This document shows positions 33,000 to 43,230 of a stretch of DNA of 64,000 bases, in pieces. The notes under the pieces were generated by a model. The model was not told where the DNA came from. It did no database searches and saw nothing but the letters and a program-made list of their open reading frames with translations. Source of the DNA: Hyparrhenia diplandra. Lineage: Eukaryota; Streptophyta; Magnoliopsida; Poales; Poaceae. The first letter of the stretch is position 1. Each line of letters starts with the position of its first letter. The position numbers and the translations under genes are program-made. The stretch lies in assembly GCA_015847255.1 (NCBI GenBank), contig JADLZK010009374.1:1337560-1401559 (forward strand), written 5' to 3'.

Positions 33000-33466
33000 T
33001 TAAAGAACCCAATCAAAAGTGAATTTGAGTAGTTCGGCCCACCTAGTGTGCGATCCCGCGATGGCGTCTCCATCTCCCATGTCGGAGTAGTTGATGCAAA
33101 AGGCATACATCTGCTTCACCTTCTCCGGATGTGTCTGACCCAATTTACCCAACTTTCATCTAAACGAGTCCATTGTCCGAACACTTGTGTACTTTGTCTT
33201 ACTGCAAAGCTGGTTTGTACCACTTTAATGTTCGCCTGTTCTTCAGTTGGGACATATCGGTTCATTTGTTTCTCTAGATATATATCCTTCTTCCACATTC
33301 TCCATAAACTTAATAACTTCTGAAAAAAGAACTCTTTGAGACCGCATAGCCTGGCCTGCTGCTCACCAGGCCGCAGCCCATCCCATTCCCCGATATCTCC
33401 CTTCGCTGGCCTTTCTCGTGGAAGCCCACCAGTCCTAAGCCCAGCCATCCATCCCTTCACCCACAC
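33000..33466 (-). pseudogene. Unrecognised coding remnant, two frames
   Basis: The minus strand carries a 116-codon frame (33466-33116) with protein-like composition (KKDIYLEKQMNRYVPTEEQA, VVQTSFAVRQSTQVFGQW). A neighbouring frame continues LGKLGQTHPEKVKQMYAFCI and NYSDMGDGDAI to about 33000, so one frameshift would join them. I do not recognise the family. The GC-rich upstream third (33340-33466) looks different and may not belong. It could be debris of the Gypsy element that follows. Confidence 0.3.
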
Positions 33467-33599
33467 CCGCAGCCCATCCTTCCCCTGCCTTCAGCAATCC
33501 CACAGGCTAGCGGGCCCCACCTCCGTCTTCTCGGCCCAGCTATGTGTCAAGCCCGCATTGATTTTCATACATAATTGAATTTGATAAAAATCCTAACAA

Positions 33600-34311
33600 G
33601 GATGTCAACAATATATATCAGATTTTTTGTTAAGCAACCGACTCAAGCCAAATTTGAGTGTCAAGAATACCCAACGGCATGCATGTGGCTTCCTGGGCTG
33701 TACTAACGAACACAGCCATGATCTAGAATCCGCTTCACCAGAGTATCCTGCGTCTTCACCTCGAATCACCCTTTGCCGCTGCACATGCTTTTGTCGCCTA
33801 TGACCCATGATACTGCCGACATCTTGGAGGAATCCCAGCTTGTGCCCAAGTTGGAGCATCTGGATAATGGCGACTTAAGTCATAAGCTTCGTCCCATGTT
33901 GTCCAGTGCTGAGCCTGAGGAAGAGCAGTCCACTATACCTGAAGTTTGGTCAGAGTAGATGAGCCCTTGTTGATCGACATGGAGTCCACAATACAGTTAG
34001 GTGCAGATTCAGTGAAAAGATCGGACTCCAGAAGTTCCACATCTGCACAAGGAACCACCGTAGCTGGAATGTTTTTCTTGAGCTATGTATGATACATACA
34101 GCACATGGTGAATTTTAACAGTAAAGGGCAAGCCCAACTTGTAAGCCACAATTCCAAGTTTCTGGAGAACTTTGAATGGGCCAAATAGAATTTGTAAGCA
34201 AGTTTCTGATTGGTTCGCTGAGCAAGTGAAGCATACCTGATTTCCTGACTGAAGTATATTATTGCCTAGGGATTGAAGTTTAATTTTAGCAGTAGATAAC
34301 ATGTTCATCAT
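33600..34311 (-). mobile_element. Gypsy retrotransposon relic (integrase C-terminus)
   Basis: The minus strand at 34311-34009 reads FGPFKVLQKLGIVAYKLGLP and then KIHHVLYVSYI. This is the conserved post-catalytic region of Ty3/Gypsy integrases (usual form GPY/F...VAYKL.LP...IHPVFHVS). Stops and frame changes follow. Sequence to about 33600 seems to be the continuing degenerate tail. No LTRs were identified. Confidence 0.65.
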
Positions 34312-34319
34312 CAGCGGTG

Positions 34320-34930
34320 GAGGAGGCCAGCAACGATGAGGCGTGGTGACTAGTGGAGCACAGTAGTGGCTAGTTCCAGAGGAGGTTCAGCATGCGCCTC
34401 TGGTTGATCGATCAGTTCACTGCATGTTTGCATTTGCATGGACGCGATCGCAATGATACGGAGGATAAAGCACTCAAGTTGTAATTCCTACCTGCTGTGG
34501 TATTACAAGAGAACAAAACTATCTGTCTGTATCTGTTCATTGGTTGTGTATATCTAATCGGTGCTGTGTTTTGGTGTCAAGTGCTTCTGCAGCTGACCAT
34601 GGCTACCCAGATTTGGGATGGGGATTTCTTTTCTTTTGTATTTTTAGAGGTGGGCAGGAGATAGAACATGCATGCGCAGCATATTGTGCAACCATGCCAG
34701 ATGGCCATGCGAGGGAGCAGTAATGTGTCTGTGGCGATGACAGCTAGCTATGCTTTGATATGAACCCTGTTTTAGTTCATATAAAATTCGAATTATACAA
34801 TACATAGTGCTATTTTGTTAATCTTTACATATAAAACCTTAGTGTTATTATAAATTCAGTGAACAGACTGTACAATAATACTTACAAAAAATATGAATTT
34901 CTTCTTTTTAATACAATTTCGATGTACGTA
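34320..34930. other. No gene recognised
   Basis: AT-rich sequence leading to a Helitron-like terminus. I see no feature that I can support. Confidence 0.4.
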
Positions 34931-34935
34931 GATTT

Positions 34936-34972
34936 ATTTCTTCCCTCTTGCAACGCACGGCATGTTTACTAG
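34936..34972 (+). mobile_element. Helitron-like 3' terminus
   Basis: ttgcaacgcacggcatgttt followed by aCTAG (34969-34972) and T is the common grass Helitron end (..caacgcacggg..CTAG|T). The left stem arm is decayed. No 5' end was found. Confidence 0.5.
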
Positions 34973-35156
34973 TATGACAAGAGCATTTTACACCTTCCTA
35001 AAGGGTACATTCACTAGGCACCGGGGCAAAGAAATGAAAAGACGACAATAACAAGAAAGAAAATATTACAGATCGAGTTCCATGTTGCATGCATGCACTG
35101 AACCATTCAACAGGCCATATTGGCATTGGATACAGGAGATGCCCATTATTCACAGG

Positions 35157-35181
35157 GATATATATATATATATATATATAA
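35157..35181. repeat. (TA)n microsatellite
   Basis: About 11 TA units just past the stop codon of the ERG28 homologue, in its 3' flank. Confidence 0.85.
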
Positions 35182-35203
35182 CACAGGCCCCGCCACCGCC
35201 AGG

Positions 35204-35789
35204 TCAGGGCTGCTTGTAAGTAGTAGCCGGCCCACGATGACTGGGGCCATGACCATCCGAATGCCACTGAAGCAGCATCCAGGCCATGGATGTCACTGCA
35301 CGAAAATTATACCAGGTTAAATATCAGTGCCAGTTTTAGCAGTAGCAGAAACAAATTGTGTTGTAAGTACCTGCGATGAAGGTGAACGGGGCGAGACTAG
35401 CTGCAGGGATGGTGTGGTACACCACGCACTCGACGCTCAGGTAGCCGATGGCGTAGACGAAGGAGAGGAACGTGGCTGCGTACAGTGGCTTGCTGTGGAG
35501 GTTGAAGGCGCACATGAAGCACAGCGTGGAGGGACAGCAGCGTCCACACGGCAACGGTGCGCCCATGCACGTCTGTCACTGAAGAGCCCAGGTCGATCAT
35601 ACGGTAAAGCATAAGCATCAGGACATGCTCTCAATGAAGGTTATTACACGCACTCTCAGATAAGATGGCAGAGCAGAGCGACGCGGAGCCGAAGAAACAG
35701 GAACAGGTGAAAGCAGAGCGGAAGGCGCCAACAGCCATGAGCCACCAGCCCAGTGCGGGCATGCTGCGCTTCTTCAAGGCTCTGGCCAT
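35204..35789 (-). pseudogene. ERG28: ERG28 homologue (sterol biosynthesis scaffold), one frameshift
   Basis: ERG28 is a small ER membrane protein that tethers the sterol C-4 demethylation enzymes. Three minus-strand exons are visible. Exon 1 (35789-35654) reads MPALGWWLMAVGAFRSAF. Exon 2 (35578-35371) reads MTDVHGRTVAVWTLLS, then CAFNLHSKPLYAATFLSF and VYAIGYLSVECVVYHTIP. Exon 3 (35295-35204) reads MAWMLLQWHSDG. Donors (A|GTGCGT, CAG|GTACTT) and acceptors (TTCAG, GTGCAG) are intact. The first junction rebuilds the Met of MTDVHGRT. One extra base within 35528-35533, after WTLLS, shifts frame; without it the reading is continuous and full length. It may be a very young pseudogene, an allele or a sequencing error. 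An alternative in-frame start is at 35828. Confidence 0.85.
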
Positions 35790-35870
35790 GGCGGCTTGAT
35801 TGGGTTCCCAGGGCAACAACGACCGCACATATATCGAATACTATATGCTGTTTAATATGCCTTGCTCCAT

Positions 35871-35881
35871 TTATTTATAGG
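35871..35881 (-). promoter_or_regulatory. TATA box of the ERG28 homologue
   Basis: The minus strand reads cctataaataa, 82-92 bp upstream of the ATG at 35789. This suggests transcription start near 35845, and then the upstream in-frame ATG at 35828 would be inside the transcript. Confidence 0.55.
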
Positions 35882-35899
35882 ATATCGAGTAGTACCAGG

Positions 35900-36900
35900 C
35901 AGTGCCAAAAAAAAAAATCCAAGTTTGGTTAGCGAAAAAACATCAAATTCTATATATTTCAAATTTTACGGTGCTTGGAAGTAACAAGAGCCCTCTGTTT
36001 TGCTAGATCTAACAGTTTAACAATAGGAGGAATAAGTCGTGGGGCAGAGCCAAAAATACGTGGACCCAGAACTTGTTTTTAATTAGATGCGAAGGGTATA
36101 ACAGTATTTTTGTATCGTCGAAGCTGCTGGTCTCACAGGTAGAGACAGGAGCAGAGTCCTCGGCCCCTTCACTCCCAGCCACCGTCCCTTGCCGGAGCCG
36201 GCGGACTGCGCCTTGCTGCCCTTGCCGTGCGGAGCTTGCTCTGGCAGACAGCCACTGCCGCCGATCCTCTGCGCTTGGAAAGCCTCAGTGAGCATTTCTT
36301 GCGCCCCTGCGACCTCCCCGTCTCCCAGAAATCCGGTGCCGCCAGCTCCGGCGAACACGAGGTCTTGGGCATGGCTGAGCCGAGCGCGAAGCGCGTCCTC
36401 CCGCATGAACGTGCACGCGCATAGCGCTGCGCGGCATGGGCGCAAGCAGCCGGATGGCCATGTGGCGTGCTGTCGTGCGTGCTCTGTTTTGCTCCGTCCG
36501 GTTGCTAGCATGGTGATGTCACCGTGTCATCATGCCTACGCAATATACGTCCATTGTCCTTTAGAAAAATATAAATCCAAATACATCATAGATACACATG
36601 ACATGTACTCCAAGCGTCCATTGTCCTCCAAGCGTCGTGACAAGGAGAAGGGCCAAAGCAGCTGGCGCAGCCGCAGCCGCCGGGGCATGCCGGCGCGGTC
36701 CGCACAGGTGTGCGGAACGCCGGAACCGGAGCGACGGCCGACGGGATGCTGGATGCGGACGTCGACGGCGCCGTTGCGCGTCGGATCTCTAACGTTCGAA
36801 GCTCGCCGCTCGCATCGGGTTCGCGTTGGGGAGAGCAGGACGTGAGGAGTGTTTACTAAACTACCCTTAATTACTCCTCGGGCTCTACATAATTTTCAAG
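35900..36900. other. GC-rich segment, no convincing gene
   Basis: Overlapping long frames (36189-36845 +, 36083-36511 -) come from GC-rich composition. Neither shows a domain, splice pattern or recognisable sequence. It may contain captured gene fragments. Confidence 0.35.
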
Positions 36901-36959
36901 GGAGGAAATGGGAGTTCCACCCAAGCACCGTAACAAAAATATTAGAGGCTTCTCAAGAC

Positions 36960-37560
36960 TGGAAGTCATGACCTAATAGTTAGCAATAACACCGTACCTC
37001 TCTATGACTCTATTGTGAAAATATTCATGGATAGCTATCATTTTGTATATCAATATTCCGTAATCCTATATTGAATATTTGCGACCTAATTAATTTTGAA
37101 TGAAAAAAGTGTTAACTACAAAGTTTTAAATTTTGTCAGGTCCTACAACTTTGGTATATATAGCGCGTCTCTCCATCCATGATATGTTATTTCAAAAATT
37201 CAAAAATTTAAATCTCAAAATATCTGATTTTTGAAAAGTATTTGAGACACTAAAAACTTAAAAATAAAAACTCATCAACGGAAACATGTAGGCCTTGTTT
37301 GGATGCAAGTGTATGCACCTCAATCCACATGTATTGGAGTGGAGCTTAATTTAATTACCCTCCAATCCACTTCAACACACGTGGATTGAGGCGAATACAC
37401 CAAAGCATCCAAACAAGGCCGAATAAAGTGAACACATTTAAGATTGTTTGGAAATTCTAAACTTTAAATTTCAAAGTCTTTAAACATAAAACACAAATTC
37501 ATGACTCTGAATAACTTCGAATGAAAACTATTCAGCTACAAAATTGTAGATTTTATTAAG
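36960..37560. repeat. Transposon-body sequence
   Basis: Wording shared with 1-134, 1980-2360 and 10540-10990 ('gttaactacaaagtttta', 'tacaaaattgtagatttt'). It is interrupted by a foldback MITE. Confidence 0.4.
37291..37420. mobile_element. Foldback MITE, 130 bp
   Basis: Perfect 16-bp terminal inverted repeat ggccttgtttggatgc/gcatccaaacaaggcc, with further internal complementarity (ccacatgt.../...acacgtgg). No clear target duplication. Confidence 0.8.
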
Positions 37561-37809
37561 GGCTACAGGGCCTATATATTTGAGAGACCTTCAGCGCTAG
37601 AAAAGTATGTCCAAATGATCAGATCCAACATAGAGTAGCTCCATCGTGGAGCTGGGCTCCCACTAACCTATTTGGGAGACCTCGACCATGGATGTAGATG
37701 CATATGCAATTTTAAAATTCTACCTAGGTGCCAAATAATTGAAACAAACAGTAAGCCGTAAAACCATCGTTGTCTTGACTCTGAGATGCGAGCGCAGTAG
37801 CGCACGCAT

Positions 37810-37832
37810 ATGGATGGATGGATGGATGGAGC
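37810..37832. repeat. (GGAT)n tetranucleotide repeat
   Basis: About five GGAT units (tggatggatggatggatgga). Confidence 0.85.
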
Positions 37833-39850
37833 GGCATCGAGGGGTATAGCAGGGCGGTTGGGGGTGGGAGGCCATCTAGATCTGCGACGTTGGGGTTGGC
37901 CTCGCGTTGGCGTTGATCGATGGCCTTGTGCTGTGCCGGGAAGATGGAAGCGGTGACGTCGGATTTGGGCGTCTCGCTATGTCACCGCGGACGTACATCG
38001 AGTTCCTGCGCCTCTGATGCGAAACCATCGGGTGGGACGTGGCGCTCTCTCCGTTGCTGCCACCTCATCTAGGTAGCTCTTCTAGAAACTCGCTGAAGGC
38101 AGTGCTTCTTTTCGGATTGAGACTAACGAGCTACTATATAGCAACAAAAATTGTGCTCAATTGGCCGCGTTCTTGCCGTGGTCATACGAGAGCAGGTTGC
38201 TTCCTAGATGTGCATGGTTTGTCCAAGGAAAATACAGCATCAAAGGCAAATAATGCACTGATACGGTCTAGGGCATAATTCTTTTTGCAGATAATTTCTG
38301 ATTAAATTCGGATGCAGGCCAAATTATTACTTCACAAATCAGAGCTGCCCGCAAAAGTGTTGTTCTTTGTTTATCATAATTGATGGCATCAATTCTTTAC
38401 TTATAAGCCAAAAAAATCAATATCTTCACAAATCAGGGGGCCCGCGGTCTCCCCGCCCCTGATCCTGATCCGTCTCGTGACCTGGAGTTCCTTCCGTTCG
38501 GCGTTGCCCTACTCCGGTCCCCGCCCCGATCCCGTTCGTGCTCGTGCTACGCTGTCGGTCGCGGCCGCAGGTGCTGCTGTCGAGCGCGAGCATGCACACC
38601 CACTGTGTTCCCCGCTCCCCGCTCGATTTCCGCATTTCTTAGGGTTTAATTTCTGATTCGCTGGGATTCCTCTCTGTTGATCTCTGGTTTTTGGGTGTCG
38701 CAGATTGGTGATTCGAGGACGCGCGTTCCTGCTTGGCGCAACCTTCCCTGAATCCTTGAATATCTAAACTGTTATCTTAACTTTTTGGGTGGAACTCTAA
38801 TTGCCTGTAGCTTGGTCGCTTTGCTTGATGTACATTTCTATGCTAGCTTAGTGAATTGTGAGGTAGTCTGTAGCTTAGCTTGGTGAATTGTGCTGCGCAA
38901 GAAAAGAGATCCAAGTTGGGAAACTGTATTTCTGTAGCTTATGGATTTTGCTAGTGAGGATTTTACATTTTCTTCTATAGGAGAGAGTTATTATCTATCA
39001 CAATCCATTCATGGATTTAAAAGCGAGATTAATGGACTTCAGACATAGAAACTATGTGTAAATGGATCATGAAGTGCATAACATACAATTCACCTTAATA
39101 TTTCACAGTTGTTTTTAAAATTTTTGACATTGCTACATCTGGAACTATGGACAAGGATTTTTTTTTTTTCAAATTACCAAACTCTTGCTCAGCAGCAAAC
39201 ACCAAAGGTATAATAATGACTTTGATAGCAAATCATTTTTATATTGCCATTATGAGCCTTATGGGATTACTTTTGGTTTTCTGTTCTTGTGTGCAGTTCT
39301 TGGTGGTTGCTTGTGCTGACTCAGGGTCTGCAGCTTGCCCTGCGTGCTCGCTGTCTAGCCACTGCATCTTGCCCCATGCAAGCGGCCTGCTCCAGCGTGG
39401 TAGCTCGCCTCCGTCTAGGTGCTGCTGCAAGAAGATAAATTTGTGTTCTTTTCCTGATATGTAATTAGGTTCCATTTTTTTACTCTATTAGAGCATAGAT
39501 GCTTTTAGTGCAGTAGTGCAACATTTTTGAAAGCTAATAAATTTCATAGATGGGGATAAGAATGCCTTCAGTGCTGTTATTAATTTCATTGATGAGATCA
39601 AATCATGCATAACTTGGTACAAATTTATTCTGTCCATGATTTGCAGTGTGACCTTCTGGAAACTGGACATCTATGTATGTCCTGATATTTCTGCTCTACA
39701 ATTATTTTTCATGACCTTTCATTTGGCTTCTTTTAAATTTGCTATTTAACAATGAATGCATGATCGTATATCATCTTCGGCATGGTAAACAGTTCGTTTT
39801 ATCTGATGGTGAAATCTGTATAGTGGTGTTTTGTAGCCATGCTTTCTGAT
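37833..39850. other. No gene recognised
   Basis: 38430-38760 is GC-rich and resembles the 5' untranslated exon and first intron of a grass gene (a Pu-rich to 'gtcgcag' acceptor-like site near 38703). No coding exon can be defined. The rest is AT-rich. A pyrimidine-tract acceptor-like site occurs at about 39296, without a convincing frame after it. Confidence 0.35.
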
Positions 39851-39853
39851 TTA

Positions 39854-40018
39854 CTACCTCCATCCCAAATTATAAGTCATTGTAAGAATCTTGGAGAGTC
39901 AAAGCATCTCAACTTTGACCAAATTTATATGATAAGATAATAACATCTATGATACCAACTAAGTATCATTAGATTCTTCATTAATTATATTTTTCGTAGT
40001 ATACTTATTTGATACACA
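39854..40018. mobile_element. Truncated Stowaway MITE
   Basis: TA followed by ctacctccatcccaaattat, with a body similar to the complete copies at 52993-53190 and 56372-56642. The right end is missing. Confidence 0.7.
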
Positions 40019-40021
40019 ACA

Positions 40022-40228
40022 CAGTTGTGCACGACCACATGCTCATACTTATCCTTCCAACTTGCAAGTTCTTCAAGGTCATTCATAGAGGGCCTGGCCT
40101 ATTACGACTAATCAATTATGTTTTATTGTCCATTTCCATTTGCACGATTCTGACTTTGGGCCCCAGTACGTGACAAGCTCTCTCACACATGAGTCTAACT
40201 TTTCTTCGTGGCACACGGTGTGTCCCAC
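40022..40228. repeat. Segmental duplication, copy 1, part 1
   Basis: Matches 56133-56311 ('gcacgaccacatgctc', 'cttatccttccaacttgcaa', 'ccccagtacgtgacaa'). The copy continues at 52936-53222 and 55526-55980, after the insertions. Confidence 0.85.
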
Positions 40229-40753
40229 TGTCGGAGGGATCGCTGGGGGGCTCACCGGTGGCGTGGCCGTGGGTGGGTGGTGGCGGCGGCCGAGGGCGGC
40301 GGCGCTAGGGCTGGGGTACGGGCAGAGGCAGCAGCGCGTGCGTGGGGGAGGGAGGAGGAGGCGGCGGCTGAGAGATTGAGAGCTAGGGTTTAGTCTTTCG
40401 ACTATTCCTTTCTTGATTGCAATGATTACATGCCACTAGTATTTATAGTCGCAGCAAGACTTGACTCCTAAGCAACCTCGGAGATCCTTTTCGGATTTGG
40501 ATTCTCCTTTCCTAAAAACACCCAAATGCAATCTCTTATCTAAACAACTCTTTCCTAATCTACTAAGGCCCGATATGGAAACTAAATAATGATGACGATG
40601 ATGGCGACGGCGGCTGTGGCAATGGCGGCGCCCCCACCTCCCATGTGCGCGCTGTCCTAGGGCATGGCATGAGGCCCGGCTGGTGCGGCCTCTCTGGCCC
40701 TTGATGGCCCGTTTCCTCCACCGGGTTGTAAGGTCCACGTTGGACGTGTGACA
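40229..40753 (-). repeat. Element B 3' LTR, 525 bp
   Basis: Reads tgtcggaggg...ggacgtgtgaca on the plus strand. The minus-strand TATA context gactataaatac is the complement of about 40438-40449. Confidence 0.85.
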
Positions 40754-42822
40754 GTACTCTCCCCTTCTCTACTCGACGCGTCCTCGTGCGAAACAAGACC
40801 TAGGGGCTGGCTGTTCCAGGTAGAGATACTCCGTGCTATCGTTACCCGGCTCATTGTCAATGTTGGCGACAATGATCAGTGGCGGCGGGAGCCGAAGTAG
40901 CTGAGGGTGTAGGAATTAGATGTTCCCGTGCTTCCCATGTTGTTGCCGATGTAGAGGAAGTAGCTCGGACGGTGGAGGTGCATGGTTTATGGTGTTGTAG
41001 TCAAGATGAGCATGTCGCCGAGAATAAACTCACCATTTGCGAGGGCATTCTGTGAAGGGCGAGGTCCGTTGTAGTGGAAGCCAACGTGGATGTTCACAAT
41101 GTAAAGTAGCTGACCGCCGAGGTCGTTGATGACGATGATCGTGGTTGGCAAGGCGGTGCCTTGTGTCCATGGGTGCCCGAGTAGCACGGCCGATGGAGAA
41201 GCTTTGTGGTCTAGTGTCGTTGGCATGGATGTCATCGTCCCCAAGGATTCCTGCACTCCTTTTTAGTGGAGGAGTATTTGAGATGTAGTAGCTTGTATTG
41301 AAAAGAATGACGTCATGCTTTAGCGACCTTCTTTGGAGCCGCGGCCTAGAGCTTAGTGGTCGCGATGATGAGTTGGAATTCGTTGTTGTCCACCGTTGCT
41401 TGATGTAGCATGGTAATGTTGGCGATGTCCTCGAGGTAGAGTGGCACCGGTTGCCGTGCTTTCGATCATTGTTGGTGATGTTCTTTGGGGTCGGTGTTCC
41501 CGATAAAGTTAGGCTTTGGAGCCTTTGTTGTAGATGCCGGTCGCCTACCTCCTCGTTAGGTGTGGTGTGGTGGTTGTCATTGTCGAATCTTTCTTGGGCG
41601 CCCGTCTTTATATTGTCGGCGGCTTCCGAGGTGTTGGGGGCTGTGGACACCATGCCCCCTCGGCCCTGCGCTAGGAGGGTGGCCACCGCCATCTCGAGGC
41701 GGGCGATTGATTGACGGCCGCTGAAGTCGTCTCGAGGGCGGTGACGAGGGGAGTGGACTCGGTGGAGCTTGAGGCATTGAATGTGTCGATGTAGTAGTTC
41801 AGATCGACATCATGTCGCAGGAAGCCATGTCGCCAAGTGAGTCATGGCTCAGCGAGGTGAGGTCCTTAACGAAGGTATCCCACTCTAAGAATGGCGTCTC
41901 CTTTGTTACAAGAATGTACCAAGGATGAGCAAAGACCTGTCACATGAAAAGTTGCATACCTAATGTGTTGGTCCGACGGTAGGCGTTGTAATTTGAAGGA
42001 CAAGCGCATCGATAGATCCATACCATTGGTTCGGTGGAGGTCGTAGGTTGGTTGCTTTTGTCAAATGAGCCCCGATACGTGGGCCGAGTAGGGGCACCGA
42101 GCCCGGTGCTTGGGTTGCCATCGACGGTGGTTACGTGGGCGCCGGGCTGATCGGGAGCTGGTATGCCACACCGAAAAATGACGGGGCCAGCCTGTGGTGC
42201 TACATCTGGGGGCACCGTGTCATTTGCTATCGGAGGAGGGAACAAAAACTGTAGTTGTGATACAGGTGTTACCTCCTGTCTTGGTTGGATGGTTGAGCTG
42301 ATGTCGGCGATCCCCTTTGGATGTGGGTCCTTCTTGCGCGCCGGCGTCCGGGCGACGGTGCAGTCGCCGCTACCATTGGCATCGGTCATCTTGATGGTTA
42401 TATTTGGAGGATCCCCTGTTGTTGACGATCACGGGCGGGCGCGGCGGCAAGGGCTGCTGCAGTGCTCGGGGTGCCACAAACAAGTTGTGCGACACCTCCC
42501 TAACGATTTCCGGGCTACATGATGACAAGGATTCCTCCATCGTGGTGTTGATGAAGGATTTGTCAGCGATGATCATCACTTGATGTGCCTCCACAGCAAG
42601 GTTGTTGTTGTCATCAGGGACCAGATCTGATCTAGCTTGGATTGTGGTGCCATAGGATTTGGCTTGCTCAAGGTGATGATGTCGGGCATTGCTGTCGCGA
42701 GGTCGATGATCGCGGTGGTAGTATGGTCAACTTTGTTGCTTGTTGTTCTCCGGCGGACTGAATCTGTTGTGGATGGAGAAGTGTTGCGCCCATTAATGAA
42801 GTCCTTGAATTTCCTTTTCTAA

Positions 42823-43036
42823 TCATCGAGGGCCTTGTTGAGGTCGTTGGTGGTGTTCTCCTTGGGATTTGCGGACTTCGATGCGAGTCAACTTGGCGTT
42901 CATGTTGGCGACATGCGCATCGATCTTGTCGAAGTGGTTATTCATGGCGGTGGAGAGGTTCATGATTTGCTTCTTGATGTAGCGGTGGTGAAGGCCATCG
43001 ATGCCCAAAGGATCGTTGTGGTCTCCGGATACCAAA
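42823..43036 (-). CDS. Gag-like leader frame of element B
   Basis: The minus strand is open from the primer site to 42823. The ATG in the LTR at 43176 belongs to the nested CACTA side and is not its start. The frame includes IMNLSTAMNNHFDKIDAHVA and NMNAKLTRIEV, a heptad-like amphipathic stretch, then a Gln/Arg-rich end. Position and helix content fit a retroelement Gag N-terminus, but no family domain is recognisable. No protease or polymerase frame follows, so any mobility would need proteins from another element. Confidence 0.35.
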
Positions 43037-43071
43037 TGTCGGGAGGGTTCGGGGGGCTCACCGATGGCGTG
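43037..43071 (-). repeat. Element B 5' LTR, inner fragment
   Basis: tgtcgggagggttcgggggg and what follows match the first 35 bp of the 3' LTR; the CACTA starts right after ggcgtg. Confidence 0.8.
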
Positions 43072-43230
43072 CACTACTACTGGCCTTGAGAGATATAGTA
43101 TCACCAACTTGTTCTTTGTAGGTTGAAAAAGTGTTTCTAGCTCTCTTTGTAACACATTTTTTTGTTTGTGTTCCAATTGACCATGTTACTATAGACTGGT
43201 TTATTGTAACACATTTACTTGTCTATGGGA

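Noticed and set aside
36083..36845. 218-codon plus and 142-codon minus frames
   Set aside because: They overlap each other, with no domain, no promoter and no splice logic; GC bias explains them.
41030..42594. Long frames inside element B (for example 41030-41692 minus)
   Set aside because: No Gag, protease or polymerase motif; overlapping frames on both strands. Treated as the element interior.
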